Shown here in pieces: positions 42,969 through 53,431 of a stretch of 64,000 nucleotides of DNA. Position 1 is the stretch's first letter; the number at the start of each line of letters is the position of its first letter. Source of the DNA: Phycisphaerae bacterium. GTDB taxonomy: Bacteria; Planctomycetota; Phycisphaerae; UBA1845; PWPN01. The DNA lies in assembly GCA_012729395.1 (NCBI GenBank), contig JAAYDF010000037.1, positions 1 through 64,000 of the forward strand, written 5' to 3'. Under the pieces are notes generated by a model. That model saw only the letters and a program-made list of their open reading frames with translations. It was not told the DNA's origin and did not search any database. A program made the translations under genes and the position numbers.

Positions 42969-44435
42969 TCATGAGCCCGCCGGCTGCGAAGTGGACGCGA
43001 GTACGCGGATCGTCTGCTCGGCAGTGACCTCCCGGTCGTCGGCGGTGACAATGAAGGCCACGATCTGATGTTCCCCGGGCTCGCGAAGAACGGTCTGCAC
43101 TTCATACTCATTACTGGCGATCGGTATGTTGTTGCTGGTCCACAACACGCTGGAACCTTCGCGCAGGAAGGCGGGTAGTTCCAGGCTCAGATTGACCCAC
43201 AGCGGGGCGTGCCCGGTCGTTTCTCCGTGTGTGCGGATGGTGGCCGGAATAGGGGCTGCCGACGCTCGCTCGCGAGGCGGTACCGTGGCCGGCGCGGGAC
43301 GCGGGTCCGTCCGAGGCGCGGGCTCAATGCCCGTGTTGTAGGGTTGCTGAGTGGGGCGTTTTGGCGTGGGTTGCGGTCGTGGTACGCTCACGATCGGCGA
43401 AACCGGACGGGCACTCGAGCTGCCGGGCGCCACTTGGGTTGGGGCTCCCGCGGCAGGCTGTGCATTGCTGGTGCTCTCGGCAAACAGCAGGTTGCTCTCA
43501 CCAGCGCCGCCGTCAGGAATGGGGCCTCGTCCCGGCTCGGCCGCGCTCTGCAGGGGGGATGCCACCGGCTGGTAACGGTCCAGTGCCCGCTTGCTCGCAA
43601 ATTGCGGGCCGTTGGTTGGAATGTCGATCATCACCAGCCCCCCGAGGTCCGGTGGGGTCTTCGGCGTCAAACCTGTGACTCGGGCGAACAACGCTGCCGC
43701 GATCTGGGGGTGGCGCTCATGTCCCAGGCCGCCGACTTGCTTGGCCTCGAGGGGGAAGCGGTGGCTCCGATACCACTCCACCGCCAGCTCGCTTTCATCC
43801 CGGCACGGCTTGAAGTCGTTCTCGCCAAAGAAGATGCCGATCGGCATGTCCCGATACTTGGGAATCTGCGAGGTCGCCAGCAGATCACTGCTGAAGTTCG
43901 AGCCCCGTACAGCCAGGCAACTGAATCGCTCAGGGTAGCGGTTCACGAGGAAGTGGGCCAAGTACCCGCCGCTCGAGAAACTCGTCGCCAGGACGAGGTT
44001 CGGGTCGGCGTTGGTCTGTCGGAAGACTTCTCCCATAACGAGCAGGGTGGCGCGTTCGTCTTGTTTGACGTACCACAGGTTCGGATCGCGCAACGGGTAC
44101 TGCATCAGGCTTGTGCAGGTCCGCAATTCCGGAGCGATGACGATCAGCCCATAGCGATCCGCTTCCTCCTGCCATTCGCGAATCTGAGCGGCGGCTGTGT
44201 CGTAGGGGTTCATGCCGTGGAAAGTGACGACGGTGGGCCAGCGCTGCCGGCTGGGGTGCCTGCCGCTTCGCTTGACGTAGTCCTCCGGCAGGTACAGCCA
44301 GTATCCGGTGCGTGTCTCGGGCTCCGTCCGGTGCCTGGCCATCCCTTTGCCGGGTTGCTGGGGCACTGCGCAGCCGCACTGGCAGGCCAACAAAGCCGTC
44401 AGTAGCAGCCACACCCCGGTGATCGCAACCCGCAT
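42969..44435 (-). CDS. Secreted alpha/beta hydrolase lipoprotein with Pro-rich linker and C-terminal Ig-like domain
   Basis: 488 residues; ATG 44435 with AAAGGA upstream. Signal peptide with lipobox-like ALLACQCGC. Residues ~35-260 form an alpha/beta-hydrolase fold of the PHB-depolymerase/dienelactone-hydrolase type: PTVVTFHGMNPYD (oxyanion region), LATSFSSGGYLAHF with the nucleophile Ser elbow (S-F-S-S-G), FFGENDFKPC for the acid and VGGLGHERHP for the His. Residues ~270-390 are Pro/Ala/Ser-rich linker. The last ~90 residues (GHAPLWVNLSLELPAFLREG... EVQTVLREPGEHQIVAFIVT) look like a PKD/Ig-like beta sandwich. A surface-tethered esterase is the likely role; substrate unknown. Confidence 0.82.
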   Translation of the reverse strand: MRVAITGVWLLLTALLACQCGCAVPQQPGKGMARHRTEPETRTGYWLYLPEDYVKRSGRHPSRQRWPTVVTFHGMNPYDTAAAQIREWQEEADRYGLIVIAPELRTCTSLMQYPLRDPNLWYVKQDERATLLVMGEVFRQTNADPNLVLATSFSSGGYLAHFLVNRYPERFSCLAVRGSNFSSDLLATSQIPKYRDMPIGIFFGENDFKPCRDESELAVEWYRSHRFPLEAKQVGGLGHERHPQIAAALFARVTGLTPKTPPDLGGLVMIDIPTNGPQFASKRALDRYQPVASPLQSAAEPGRGPIPDGGAGESNLLFAESTSNAQPAAGAPTQVAPGSSSARPVSPIVSVPRPQPTPKRPTQQPYNTGIEPAPRTDPRPAPATVPPRERASAAPIPATIRTHGETTGHAPLWVNLSLELPAFLREGSSVLWTSNNIPIASNEYEVQTVLREPGEHQIVAFIVTADDREVTAEQTIRVLASTSQPAGS

Positions 44436-44698
44436 AGCCAATCCTTTCCGAGTTTGTCCAGGGCAGAGAGCAAGCCGACCCTCAGGATGCCCGCCCTCGA
44501 CAGAATCGACTTCCGGTTTTATCGAACACTCGCCGCTTGTCGGATGAACAAAATGTCCACCATGAAGGCTCCGTCGTGTGGCGGCTGCTTGCCGGGCACC
44601 GCAGGCGGGCTGAAGCCCTGAGGATTCGCTGCCGCAGTCGCGCCGCGACGGTGGGTGGGGGCCTTCTTTCGAGGACAGCGGAACTTGGCCCGGTCATG

Positions 44699-45988
44699 CT
44701 ACAGTTCAAACGCCAACTGCTCGCGGTAGGTTCGGCAGAACAGCCCGAGGATACGCCCCATGGCGTAGGCGAAGTAGAATCCCGCGCCCATGACCACAGC
44801 CCAAGCCACCAGTCCCAGCAGCATGTTCAAGAACCCCGCCCCGAGGCCCTCCTTGGCTGCCCGGAGGATCATTGGACCAGCCCAGTTGAGCACGGCGGCC
44901 ATAATCCCGATGTAGATGCCCAAATACAGCATCGTGATGAGGAACAGGAAGATGTAATGGCCCAGGGTTGAGAAAATCGACTTGCCCACGCTCAGGGGGT
45001 TGAGTCCCTCCAGGGCGTGGCTGCTCGACAAGCCGATCATGTTCATAGGCACGCCGAAAGTGATCAAAGCCAGCACGGCGATGTTGCCCGGTCGGCTCAG
45101 TTCAGCGAAGTCGGCCATGCGATCCGGGAAACCCTTGGAGATGGTCACCAGCACGACCATGACCAAGGCGTAGAGTAGCAGCAGGGCCACGTAACCGCCG
45201 AGAGCCGCTCCCAGGTTGATCACGTTCCATGTGAGATTCGGCGGATGCTCCGCCCCCGAGGTGGTGGTACGGATGGTGTCGATCAGGATGTAGTAGCCCA
45301 CGGAGCCGAAGTACACCGCCTGAGCGATGAATGCCACACTGATGAATACGCCTACCCATCCGTAATCCGTACCCTCCTTGGTTTCGTTGATGGGGTTGAG
45401 GCTTGAGCTCGCCAGGAAGCCGAGGATCACCAGCAGCGGCAGCGCGATGCTGAGCAGGGCGATACCCATGGCTCCGGCGATCGCTCCCAAGGCGGGTAGC
45501 GGGTAGGTCGTCGCTTGGGTGAAGCCGGAGTAGAAGGTGACGGGGATCTTCATCCGGTCGGCCATCGAGTCCTGATAGCGGGCCTTCTCGCCCTTGAGAA
45601 TGGCGACCGGGGGGATTCCCGCGCCGCAGTGCCGACACATGACTTCCGTATGTGGGTCGGCGACCTTGACCTTGAGGCGGCAGCTGGGGCAGATACGGAT
45701 GGTGGGGTCGTCTGGCTGGACGATGGTCTGGCTGGCCTTGGCTGCCTCTTGTGCCTCCTTGAGGGTCATGGGCTTGCCTTTGGCCTCGCGCACGGTGACC
45801 CGACCGGCCGACTCGAGGGCACCGAGGGTGCCCAGGTCGAAGCTCAAATCATTCGACGAGGCGTCCTGTTGCTCCGCGGCGGGCAGCCGAACGGGGTGTT
45901 TGCAGCCCGTACATTTGACCTTCTTACCCGCCCAGTCGTCGGGGGCCTGCAGGACTTTCTTGCACTTGGGGCATGTCACCTTCAACAC
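44699..45988 (-). CDS. Polytopic membrane protein with N-terminal zinc ribbons
   Basis: About 429 residues. I prefer GTG 45988 (GGAG seven bases upstream) giving MLKVTCPKCKKVLQAP; GTG 45994 is an alternative. Two zinc ribbons: CPKC...CTGC at residues ~6-30 and CPSC...CRHC near 105-125. Then six or more membrane helices (for example GAMGIALLSIALPLLVILGF, YVALLLLYALVMVVLVTI, HYIFLFLITMLYLGIYIGIM). Planctomycetes have many such zinc-ribbon-membrane proteins of unknown function; the first ribbon type often reads MJ0042-like. No transporter or enzyme signature is recognised. Confidence 0.75.
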   Translation of the reverse strand: MLKVTCPKCKKVLQAPDDWAGKKVKCTGCKHPVRLPAAEQQDASSNDLSFDLGTLGALESAGRVTVREAKGKPMTLKEAQEAAKASQTIVQPDDPTIRICPSCRLKVKVADPHTEVMCRHCGAGIPPVAILKGEKARYQDSMADRMKIPVTFYSGFTQATTYPLPALGAIAGAMGIALLSIALPLLVILGFLASSSLNPINETKEGTDYGWVGVFISVAFIAQAVYFGSVGYYILIDTIRTTTSGAEHPPNLTWNVINLGAALGGYVALLLLYALVMVVLVTISKGFPDRMADFAELSRPGNIAVLALITFGVPMNMIGLSSSHALEGLNPLSVGKSIFSTLGHYIFLFLITMLYLGIYIGIMAAVLNWAGPMILRAAKEGLGAGFLNMLLGLVAWAVVMGAGFYFAYAMGRILGLFCRTYREQLAFEL

Positions 45989-46104
45989 AATCACACTCCG
46001 CCGTTGTGTGCGAACAGCCCGGTAATTATCTCGCCCTTGCGTTCGGGGTCAAGCACCCGCGCCTGTGACTTCGCGGTTGGGGCGGTCAGTCGCGAGAAGT
46101 AACC

Positions 46105-47772
<1,668 letters not shown>

Positions 47773-47979
47773 GGGCGGCCTCCTGGGGGCGGCAGTCACG
47801 GCTGCCACCGCCATGCTGCCGGTCGGCGTTGGGCGAATTGTACGCCCTCACCTGCCGGTCAGCGATACCCGATCGTCACCTGGTCGTGGGTGGTCCTGTC
47901 GGACTTGACCCGCTGCCAGGGCTTCGGCGGGGAGAGCAGGCAGGCGGTCTGCGCCGCGCCCCACTCGCCCGTCACCTAT

Positions 47980-48008
47980 ATTATCGTACGTTGGTGCGCA
48001 AACGTCAA
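47980..48008 (-). promoter_or_regulatory. Sigma-70 promoter for the sigma factor gene
   Basis: Minus strand TTGACG (48008-48003), 17-base spacer, GATAAT (47985-47980); both hexamers are 5/6. It gives a 5' leader of about 200 nt before ATG 47772, long enough for post-transcriptional control. The 351-nt spacer 47773-48123 has no gene. Confidence 0.6.
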
Positions 48009-48123
48009 TCGCGATAAGCAGTTAAGATTCAAAGAGAGTCTTTGGGCTGGGATGTGGGCCGCGGGTCGCCGCCCGTTGCTGTTTCAAGTGTAACGTTATT
48101 CATATCATGATGTTGTGGTGATC

Positions 48124-50991
48124 TCAAGGGGTTTTGTCGGGCAGCCGTTGCATGTTGATGCGTTCGAGGTCTTCGAGTTGGCGTCGGCAGCGAGGGTTGC
48201 CGAGGTCGGGGGACAGGTGTCGTCGCTGGCGGATGGCCTGCACGAGTTCTTGGGGGTTGTGCTCCAAACGGGTATGGCAATCGAGAGTGCCCACGAGAGC
48301 TCGCCACCATGCGGCGGAGCCCTCGGCGGTTGTCTGGCGGATGGTGGTGTAGATGGGCAGGGCTTCGGCGTAACGGTTGGTAGCAGCAAGAGCCTCCGCC
48401 CGGCCGAGTTGGATCTCGACGGGCAGAGCGGTCTGTGGGCCGAGCACGTCGGGGGCACGTTTGAGGCATTCCTCGAAAACAGCCAAGCTGTCGTGGGCTT
48501 GGCCGGCGGTCAGCAGGGCCCAGCCGAGCCACGTGTGGATGGTCAGGAGATCATGGCTGGTGACCCGGCCGGGCTGGTCTTTGGACCATTGGAGTAACAT
48601 GCGGGCGAGGGCGACGGCCTCCTCGCTGAGTTGTCGGACGGTGTCTGTGTCGCCGCGATCGGCGGCTTCGTCTACTTCTTCTCGCAAGGCTTCCAGGAGG
48701 CGGGCGATGGCTGGGCCGGCATGTTCGGCGTCGGCGAGGAGGAACTGCTCAACGACTTGGCGGGCCTCGGTGAGGCGTTTCAACTGCCGCAAGGCGATCA
48801 CCTGTTCGCGAAGGTGCCCGCCAACGGTTTCCGGGCAACCGGCCAGGAGGGGCTCGGCCTTGGCCAGCGTATCGAGGGCCTCGTCGGGGCGTTGCACGGT
48901 GGGGTCGTTGAGGACGTTGGCGAGCAGGAGGGCGGCATCGGCGGCGAGGCAGGGGGGGAGGGTTTCGCTTCCGGGTTGGGTGGTGGCCCGGCTTACGGTC
49001 GCCGCGTTGTGGGCTGCCGAGACAGTTTCCTGGGCCAGGGTTTTGAGGTCCTGTTCGGCGAGGTTTCCGTCGGCGTTGGCCCAATGGAGCAGGCGGTTGA
49101 GGCAACGGGCCTTGCCGAGGGCGGCGGTGGGGGCGTCGTCGGCGGTGGCGGGCACGTTGCCGTATTCGTCGGCGGCTTCGCGCAGGCGCCCGAGGTGTTC
49201 GAGGGCGGCGGCGACACGTCCGGTGATTTGACCCGCCAGAGCGGAGCTTGGGGCGGTCTGTCGCAGAAGCCGGCCCGCTTTGATGAATGCCTGCCAGTCG
49301 GACACGGTTGGCGGCGGTTGAGTCTGGCTGAGCACCTCGTGGGTGATGGCGACGGCCTGTTCGGCGGCGGTGGGCGTGCGGTCGTGTCCGGCATGTTGGG
49401 TGACGAGCTGCATGAGCATGTCGGCGGCTTCGGTTCGTCGGCCGGCGAGGTAGAGGGCGCGAGCGGTGAGGAATGTGAGTTCGCCGGCCTGGGGGGCGGG
49501 CAAGGGTTCCGGCGAATTCTGGAGGGCTCGACGTCCGGCGTCGGCGACGCGTTCGAGTCGCGGATGGCGGGCCTGGTCTGCGGCGTCGGGGGTTCGCATG
49601 ACGTCGGCGAGGACGGCTCCACAGGCGAGCTGCAAGGCGAAAGGCGGGTCATCGGGCGAGAGCGTATGATCGGCGAACACTCCGGCAAGCAGGCGGTAGA
49701 TCGTATCACGGGTTTCAGGCGATGTATCGGCGAGTTGCCGGAGCGGGGCGAGGGCCTGCGCGGGCCGCAGGAGGCTGGTGGCAGGGGTTTGGCCGGGTGC
49801 GGATCGGGCGAGGATGGAGCGTTCGACCAGGGCGATGGCCAGCATGGGGGGCAGTTCCTGCGGACGGCTTTGTTGTGCCCATTCGCGAGCCTGCTCGACG
49901 GCCTGGAGGGCTTCGTCGAGTTTGCCTGCGTCGCGGAGGGCTCGGATCTGTTCGATCACGCTGACCAGGCCGGTGGTGCGCAGCCGGCGGCGTATCTGAG
50001 GATCCGCGATTTGTCGTTCGGTGGTGATGATCTCTCGGGCGCATGTGCCGGCGATGTCAAACCGCTCGGTGAGTCGGGCGGCGGCGGCGGCGAGGATCAG
50101 GGCATTGCAGCGTTGGACGAGATCACCGGCGGCGGGGTCGGTCCATCCGGTTTGCTCGGTCACCTGGACGAAGAGGTCGGCGAGGATTTGGCTGCGTTGC
50201 GGGGCGGGGAGCTCGGCGGTGATGGCGTGGTAGAATCTGGCCCAAGCGAGCAGATACGCTGATTGACGGTCGAGTTGCTCGACTTCGGCCAGGGCGCCGG
50301 ATGCCGTGGCGGCTTCGAGCGCGGCTTCATCCCATTGATCGGCCGCGTCCCAGGTGGCGGTGATGCGGGCTCGGAGCGATTCGAGGTGGGCGATGGCTTC
50401 GCCGCTGAGTGAAGCCACGGTGGCCCGGTCGCGTCCGGGCACTTCATACAGCAAGACGGCTTCGAAAGCCTCCGGTGCTTGACGATCGAGGGCATCGCGT
50501 GCGGCCTCCATGAGCCAACGGGCATGGCCTGGATGGTCGGGGTGCCGTTCGATCAAGGCTTTCAGGATTGCGGTCGCCTCGGTGAGGCTTGCTCGTTGCT
50601 CTTGCGGCGGCGTGTCGGGGTTGGACCAACGGGCGAGCAGACGCTCGCGGCGGCGGATCTGGGCGTCGGCCTCGTCGGCGGGCGGGTGGTCGGCTTCGTG
50701 TTGTTCGAGCCAGTCGAGCAGACCGCGTTGGCGCAGACCTTGGCGGAACGCGGCCTCGTCAAGTGCGGGGGAAAGGGGGGGAGGGGCGATGGCGGGCTTG
50801 TCCGCTGTCGCCGGCCGGGCCGAAAGCCAGCCGAACGCCAGCAGCGCCGCAATGACGGCCAGGCTTTGGTAGATGCGTGCGCGAGCGTTGTGCGGAGCCG
50901 CGACCGTAAGGGAGCGGTGGCTTTCGCCGGGCAAAACCGCTTCCTTGCGGGCGCGGCTCTGATGGGACCGATTCGCGTTCCGAGCGGTCAT
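48124..50991 (-). CDS. Membrane-anchored TPR/helical-repeat protein, last gene of the Exb cluster
   Basis: 955 residues. The ATG overlaps the exbD stop (ATGA), so the two are coupled. After a basic N-terminus comes one membrane segment (YQSLAVIAALLAFGWLSA) and then about 870 residues of Ala/Leu/Glu-rich helical repeats with TPR-like units (for example LEALRE..., GNPRCRRQLEDLERI at the end), predicted outside the membrane. No enzymatic motif is seen. Part of the N-terminus (residues ~10-32) is encoded by a family B palindrome at 50895-50960. TPR scaffolds are common partners of Exb/Tol-type motors; a link between the motor and envelope is inferred. Confidence 0.75.
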   Translation of the reverse strand: MTARNANRSHQSRARKEAVLPGESHRSLTVAAPHNARARIYQSLAVIAALLAFGWLSARPATADKPAIAPPPLSPALDEAAFRQGLRQRGLLDWLEQHEADHPPADEADAQIRRRERLLARWSNPDTPPQEQRASLTEATAILKALIERHPDHPGHARWLMEAARDALDRQAPEAFEAVLLYEVPGRDRATVASLSGEAIAHLESLRARITATWDAADQWDEAALEAATASGALAEVEQLDRQSAYLLAWARFYHAITAELPAPQRSQILADLFVQVTEQTGWTDPAAGDLVQRCNALILAAAAARLTERFDIAGTCAREIITTERQIADPQIRRRLRTTGLVSVIEQIRALRDAGKLDEALQAVEQAREWAQQSRPQELPPMLAIALVERSILARSAPGQTPATSLLRPAQALAPLRQLADTSPETRDTIYRLLAGVFADHTLSPDDPPFALQLACGAVLADVMRTPDAADQARHPRLERVADAGRRALQNSPEPLPAPQAGELTFLTARALYLAGRRTEAADMLMQLVTQHAGHDRTPTAAEQAVAITHEVLSQTQPPPTVSDWQAFIKAGRLLRQTAPSSALAGQITGRVAAALEHLGRLREAADEYGNVPATADDAPTAALGKARCLNRLLHWANADGNLAEQDLKTLAQETVSAAHNAATVSRATTQPGSETLPPCLAADAALLLANVLNDPTVQRPDEALDTLAKAEPLLAGCPETVGGHLREQVIALRQLKRLTEARQVVEQFLLADAEHAGPAIARLLEALREEVDEAADRGDTDTVRQLSEEAVALARMLLQWSKDQPGRVTSHDLLTIHTWLGWALLTAGQAHDSLAVFEECLKRAPDVLGPQTALPVEIQLGRAEALAATNRYAEALPIYTTIRQTTAEGSAAWWRALVGTLDCHTRLEHNPQELVQAIRQRRHLSPDLGNPRCRRQLEDLERINMQRLPDKTP
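50895..50960. repeat. Family B palindrome inside the TPR gene
   Basis: GAGCCGCGACCGTAAGGGAG... and its inverse ...CTTCCTTGCGGGCGCGGCTC, in-frame within the 5' end of the TPR gene before the membrane segment. The copy is well conserved, so insertion was probably recent. Confidence 0.8.
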
Positions 50992-51464
50992 GGTGGCGCT
51001 TCCGCGAAGAAGATGCGATGGTACTGGGCGGCCATGGCGGCGTTGTAGGCGTTGACCACGTGCTCCCAAGGGATATTGTCGCCGGCGAGGAGGATGACCG
51101 GGGCGCCTGTATCGAAGCCGGGGATGGAGTCGCGGATTTCTTCGAGTCGGGCGGCCAGGGAAGGCAAGGGGATGGCCGACGGGCTCAGGTGTTCGATGAC
51201 CGCCATGCCCGGTCCGCCGGGTACAATGGCCGGCTCGATGCGGATGCGGATGGGCTCGCGTGGGATCTCGACGGCCACCGCGTCGTCGGGCGGCGGCAAC
51301 TGGGCCGCGAGCATGCCCTCGGGCGACTTGAAGCGGCTGACGGTGAGGAAGAAGAAGAGCAGCAGGAATACGACATCGATCATCGGCGTGAGGTTGAGCG
51401 ACATGGCGCCGCCGAACCGACTGCCGGTCCGTCGTTTGAGGGATGATGCCGACCGCTGTCTCAT
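50988..51464 (-). CDS. ExbD/TolR-family proton-channel subunit (second copy)
   Basis: 158 residues from ATG 51464. Basic cytoplasmic N-terminus, one membrane helix with the key aspartate in SLNLTPMIDVVFLLLFFFL, then a periplasmic domain ending SIPGFDTGAPVILLAGDNIPWEHVVNAYNAA. The intramembrane Asp is the proton-carrying residue of ExbD/TolR/MotB-type stators. The periplasmic part has a proline-rich insertion relative to E. coli ExbD. The downstream TPR gene overlaps by 4 nt; upstream it is separated from the other Exb genes by a plus-strand gene and repeats. Confidence 0.92.
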   Translation of the reverse strand: MRQRSASSLKRRTGSRFGGAMSLNLTPMIDVVFLLLFFFLTVSRFKSPEGMLAAQLPPPDDAVAVEIPREPIRIRIEPAIVPGGPGMAVIEHLSPSAIPLPSLAARLEEIRDSIPGFDTGAPVILLAGDNIPWEHVVNAYNAAMAAQYHRIFFAEAPP

Positions 51465-51611
51465 GGCCAAGAGATTACACCAAGGCGAGCGAGGACTAAA
51501 GTGCCGAATACGGCCGGGACAGGCGGACGTCTATCAGGGCGGTGATTCGGCGTTTTTTTGGACAGGAGGACGCTGCGCCGTAGCGGTCGAAGGCTCTGGC
51601 GGCCGCTGCGC

Positions 51612-52214
51612 ATGGTATTGCACCAACGTCTGTCCAATGTGAGCGGGAAGTTTGAACTCGATGGGCCCAGCCCGATGGCCGGCCATGTTGGAGGCGAGCT
51701 GTGGGGCGATCATGTGCGGTGCTGGCTCAGCCATCCGCAGGGTCCCCACGGGCGGTTCGAGGTGAGATTCGACGGGCATGTGCGTGACGATACGATGGCA
51801 GGGACGTTGGGGGTAGCCGACCAGGGCCGGATCGAGGAGCGACCGTGGGAGGCCCGACGGGACCAGGTGGACCTGACCGGCACGTGGAAATGGCCGTGCG
51901 CGTCGGGGCCGCGTCCAGTCCGGCTCCGCATCAAGCGATGGAACGATCAGCTCACGGCCACGTATCTCGATGGGGGTCGGGAGACTCCCGTCGCGGACTT
52001 CTACGATTTCGGAGGCGGCTTCTACTTGACGTTGTTGGTGGGGCGGAAGGCACACGGCATGGTCGTGACAGAGGACGCTGGCTGGCTGATCGGGTGCGCG
52101 GTGGTCGAAGACGGAATCCTGACGGGCACGGTCGAGTTCCATCCCTACGATGCGCCGTCCGAGCCCCGCTCTGGAAGGCCTCAGCCCTGGACGCCTCAGC
52201 GCGTGATCGAATGA
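51612..52214 (+). CDS. Hypothetical protein, 200 residues, inserted in the Exb cluster
   Basis: The start is uncertain; ATG 51612 is used because the frame upstream is repeat-derived (family C fragment at 51588-51611). The sequence alternates charged and hydrophobic strands (VDLTGTWKWPC, RLRIKRWNDQLTATYLDGG, YDFGGGFYLTLLVG), suggesting an all-beta, lipocalin-like or DUF fold. No signal peptide or TM. It faces the Exb genes on the other strand and is flanked by repeats, as if inserted between the two exbD genes. The opposite-strand frame is also open, but its protein is low-complexity and rich in Pro and Arg. Confidence 0.55.
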   Translation: MVLHQRLSNVSGKFELDGPSPMAGHVGGELWGDHVRCWLSHPQGPHGRFEVRFDGHVRDDTMAGTLGVADQGRIEERPWEARRDQVDLTGTWKWPCASGPRPVRLRIKRWNDQLTATYLDGGRETPVADFYDFGGGFYLTLLVGRKAHGMVVTEDAGWLIGCAVVEDGILTGTVEFHPYDAPSEPRSGRPQPWTPQRVIE

Positions 52215-52424
52215 TCGGCGAGCAGGTGGTCGGGATGTGGAACGGGCAGGGGATGCCACGGGGCATCACCGATTGTTGACCTCCGTGTTCCCGCCACGCG
52301 CGTGACGTCGGCCATGGTGACGTGATGTCGGCGGTCGAGCCCATCCGTCCGGGAACAGGCGGTGACCGGTCGAGGAGAATGAGTGATGCCCGCGGCTCCT
52401 TGCCAGCAAGTAGACGTGTGCGAA

Positions 52425-52720
52425 CCGCAACGCGGTTCCAGAACACAGCCCGGGGTCGCGCAGCGCACCCCGGGATCCATGCCGGCAGGCACAGATCAAC
52501 CCTGAAAGGGTTGCATAAGCCATCATTCGAGGTGGCAGGGGAAGAATACCCGTCTGGAGAGAAGTATCAAACCCTTTCGGGGTTTGGGGAAGACCGGTGG
52601 TCTTGCGACCCAGGGTGCGCTGCGCGACGCTGGGCTGTGTTATTTAACGCCTTCGGCGTTGTACGTGTATCGCGGCCTGTCCGAGGACGCTCAACACGCG
52701 TTCGGCGTTGTGCGTGCATT
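52425..52720. repeat. Repeat family D: large imperfect inverted repeat
   Basis: Left AACACAGCCCGGGGTCGCGC (52442-52461, with the GCAGCGCACCCC continuation) pairs with right GGGTGCGCTGCGCGACGCTG and GGGCTGTGTTA (52613-52643). Internal arms ACCCTGAAAGGGTT and AACCCTTTCGGGGTTT also pair, and AACGCCTTCGGCGTT and GCGTTCGGCGTTG follow. It lies in the 514-nt spacer 52215-52728 between the plus-strand hypothetical gene and exbD; no gene is seen there. Confidence 0.7.
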
Positions 52721-52728
52721 GCAGCCGC

Positions 52729-53166
52729 TCACGGCATTTCGGTGACCACCTGGAGTTTGGTCAAGTTCTGGGCGGTGATGACCTCCATGACTTGGCGAAC
52801 AAGGCCGTAGGGCAGTCGGCGGTCGGCGCGGAGGATGACTTGGGTATCGGGGTTGGTCCGGCCGACCTCGTTGAGCCGGGCGGCCAAGGTAGCCAGGGAA
52901 TCGAGGCGGCCCGGGCCGATGGCGAACGCGGGGGGGCGGTCCTCGCCTTCAAACACCATGTTGATGGTCACCTTTTCGGGAAACCGGCGATCGACGGCCT
53001 GGTTGTGGTCGGGGCGGGGCAGCTCGACCTCGGTCCGCTCGACCGAAGCAAAGTGGGTGGCCAGCATGAAGAACGTCAGCAGCAGGAAGGTGACGTCGAT
53101 CATGGGCGTGAGGTTGATAAGCCCGCCGCCGCGTTCATGCCGATGAAGATGGCTAAGGATGGCCAT
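52729..53166 (-). CDS. ExbD/TolR-family proton-channel subunit (first copy)
   Basis: 145 residues from ATG 53166 (GGGAGA upstream). Short cytoplasmic start, membrane helix INLTPMIDVTFLLLTFFML with the conserved Asp, and a periplasmic domain ending with RLPYGLVRQVMEVITAQNLTK, typical ExbD. It differs from the second copy in the periplasmic part, so the two are probably not interchangeable; ExbD works as a dimer inside an ExbB pentamer, and a heterodimer is possible. It lies 265 nt behind the exbB-like gene, in a spacer filled with family E and C repeats. Confidence 0.93.
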   Translation of the reverse strand: MAILSHLHRHERGGGLINLTPMIDVTFLLLTFFMLATHFASVERTEVELPRPDHNQAVDRRFPEKVTINMVFEGEDRPPAFAIGPGRLDSLATLAARLNEVGRTNPDTQVILRADRRLPYGLVRQVMEVITAQNLTKLQVVTEMP

Positions 53167-53229
53167 CGAATCTCCCGTCATTTACCGATCGTTTGACGCG
53201 CAGCTCACCGCGTGCATAACGCCTCGAGC

Positions 53230-53270
53230 AAAATGGCCAATGCCCAAGGCCCAATGACCAATCAATGAGC
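53230..53270. repeat. Family E repeat, second copy
   Basis: ATGCCCAAGGCCCAATGACC and the following ~20 nt match 5860-5900 with few differences. The inverted arm found at 5946-5958 is absent here. Confidence 0.75.
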
Positions 53271-53288
53271 AAGCCCGAAACCCGGTTG

Positions 53289-53367
53289 CGTAGCGGCCGC
53301 CGCCTCTGGCGGCCGTTGGGCGGCGATACACCTCTCGTGCCGGTCGCCACGGGGGGCGACCGCTACC
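53289..53367. repeat. Family C repeat
   Basis: Begins GTAGCGGCCGCC and ends GGCGACCGCTAC, so its outer ends are inverted (GTAGCGG / CCGCTAC), with internal CTCTGGCGGCCGTTGGGCGG. Related copies: 27748-27810, 39116-39226, fragment 51588-51611. Confidence 0.7.
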
Positions 53368-53431
53368 GAGGCGCGGCGCTCGTCGCCGCTGGGGCGGTGG
53401 GTGTCCGGGCACGCCATTCGTCGCGGACATA

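Noticed and set aside
48631-50262. Plus-strand open frame of 543 codons opposite the TPR gene
   Set aside because: Gly/Val-rich shadow of a GC-rich helical gene; no ribosome-binding site, no recognisable motif, and the minus-strand protein has clear helical repeats and operon overlap.
51534-52259. Minus-strand open frame of 241 codons, possibly part of the Exb operon
   Set aside because: Its product is Pro/Arg-rich and motif-free, while the plus-strand frame gives a regular beta-type protein. The call stays uncertain.
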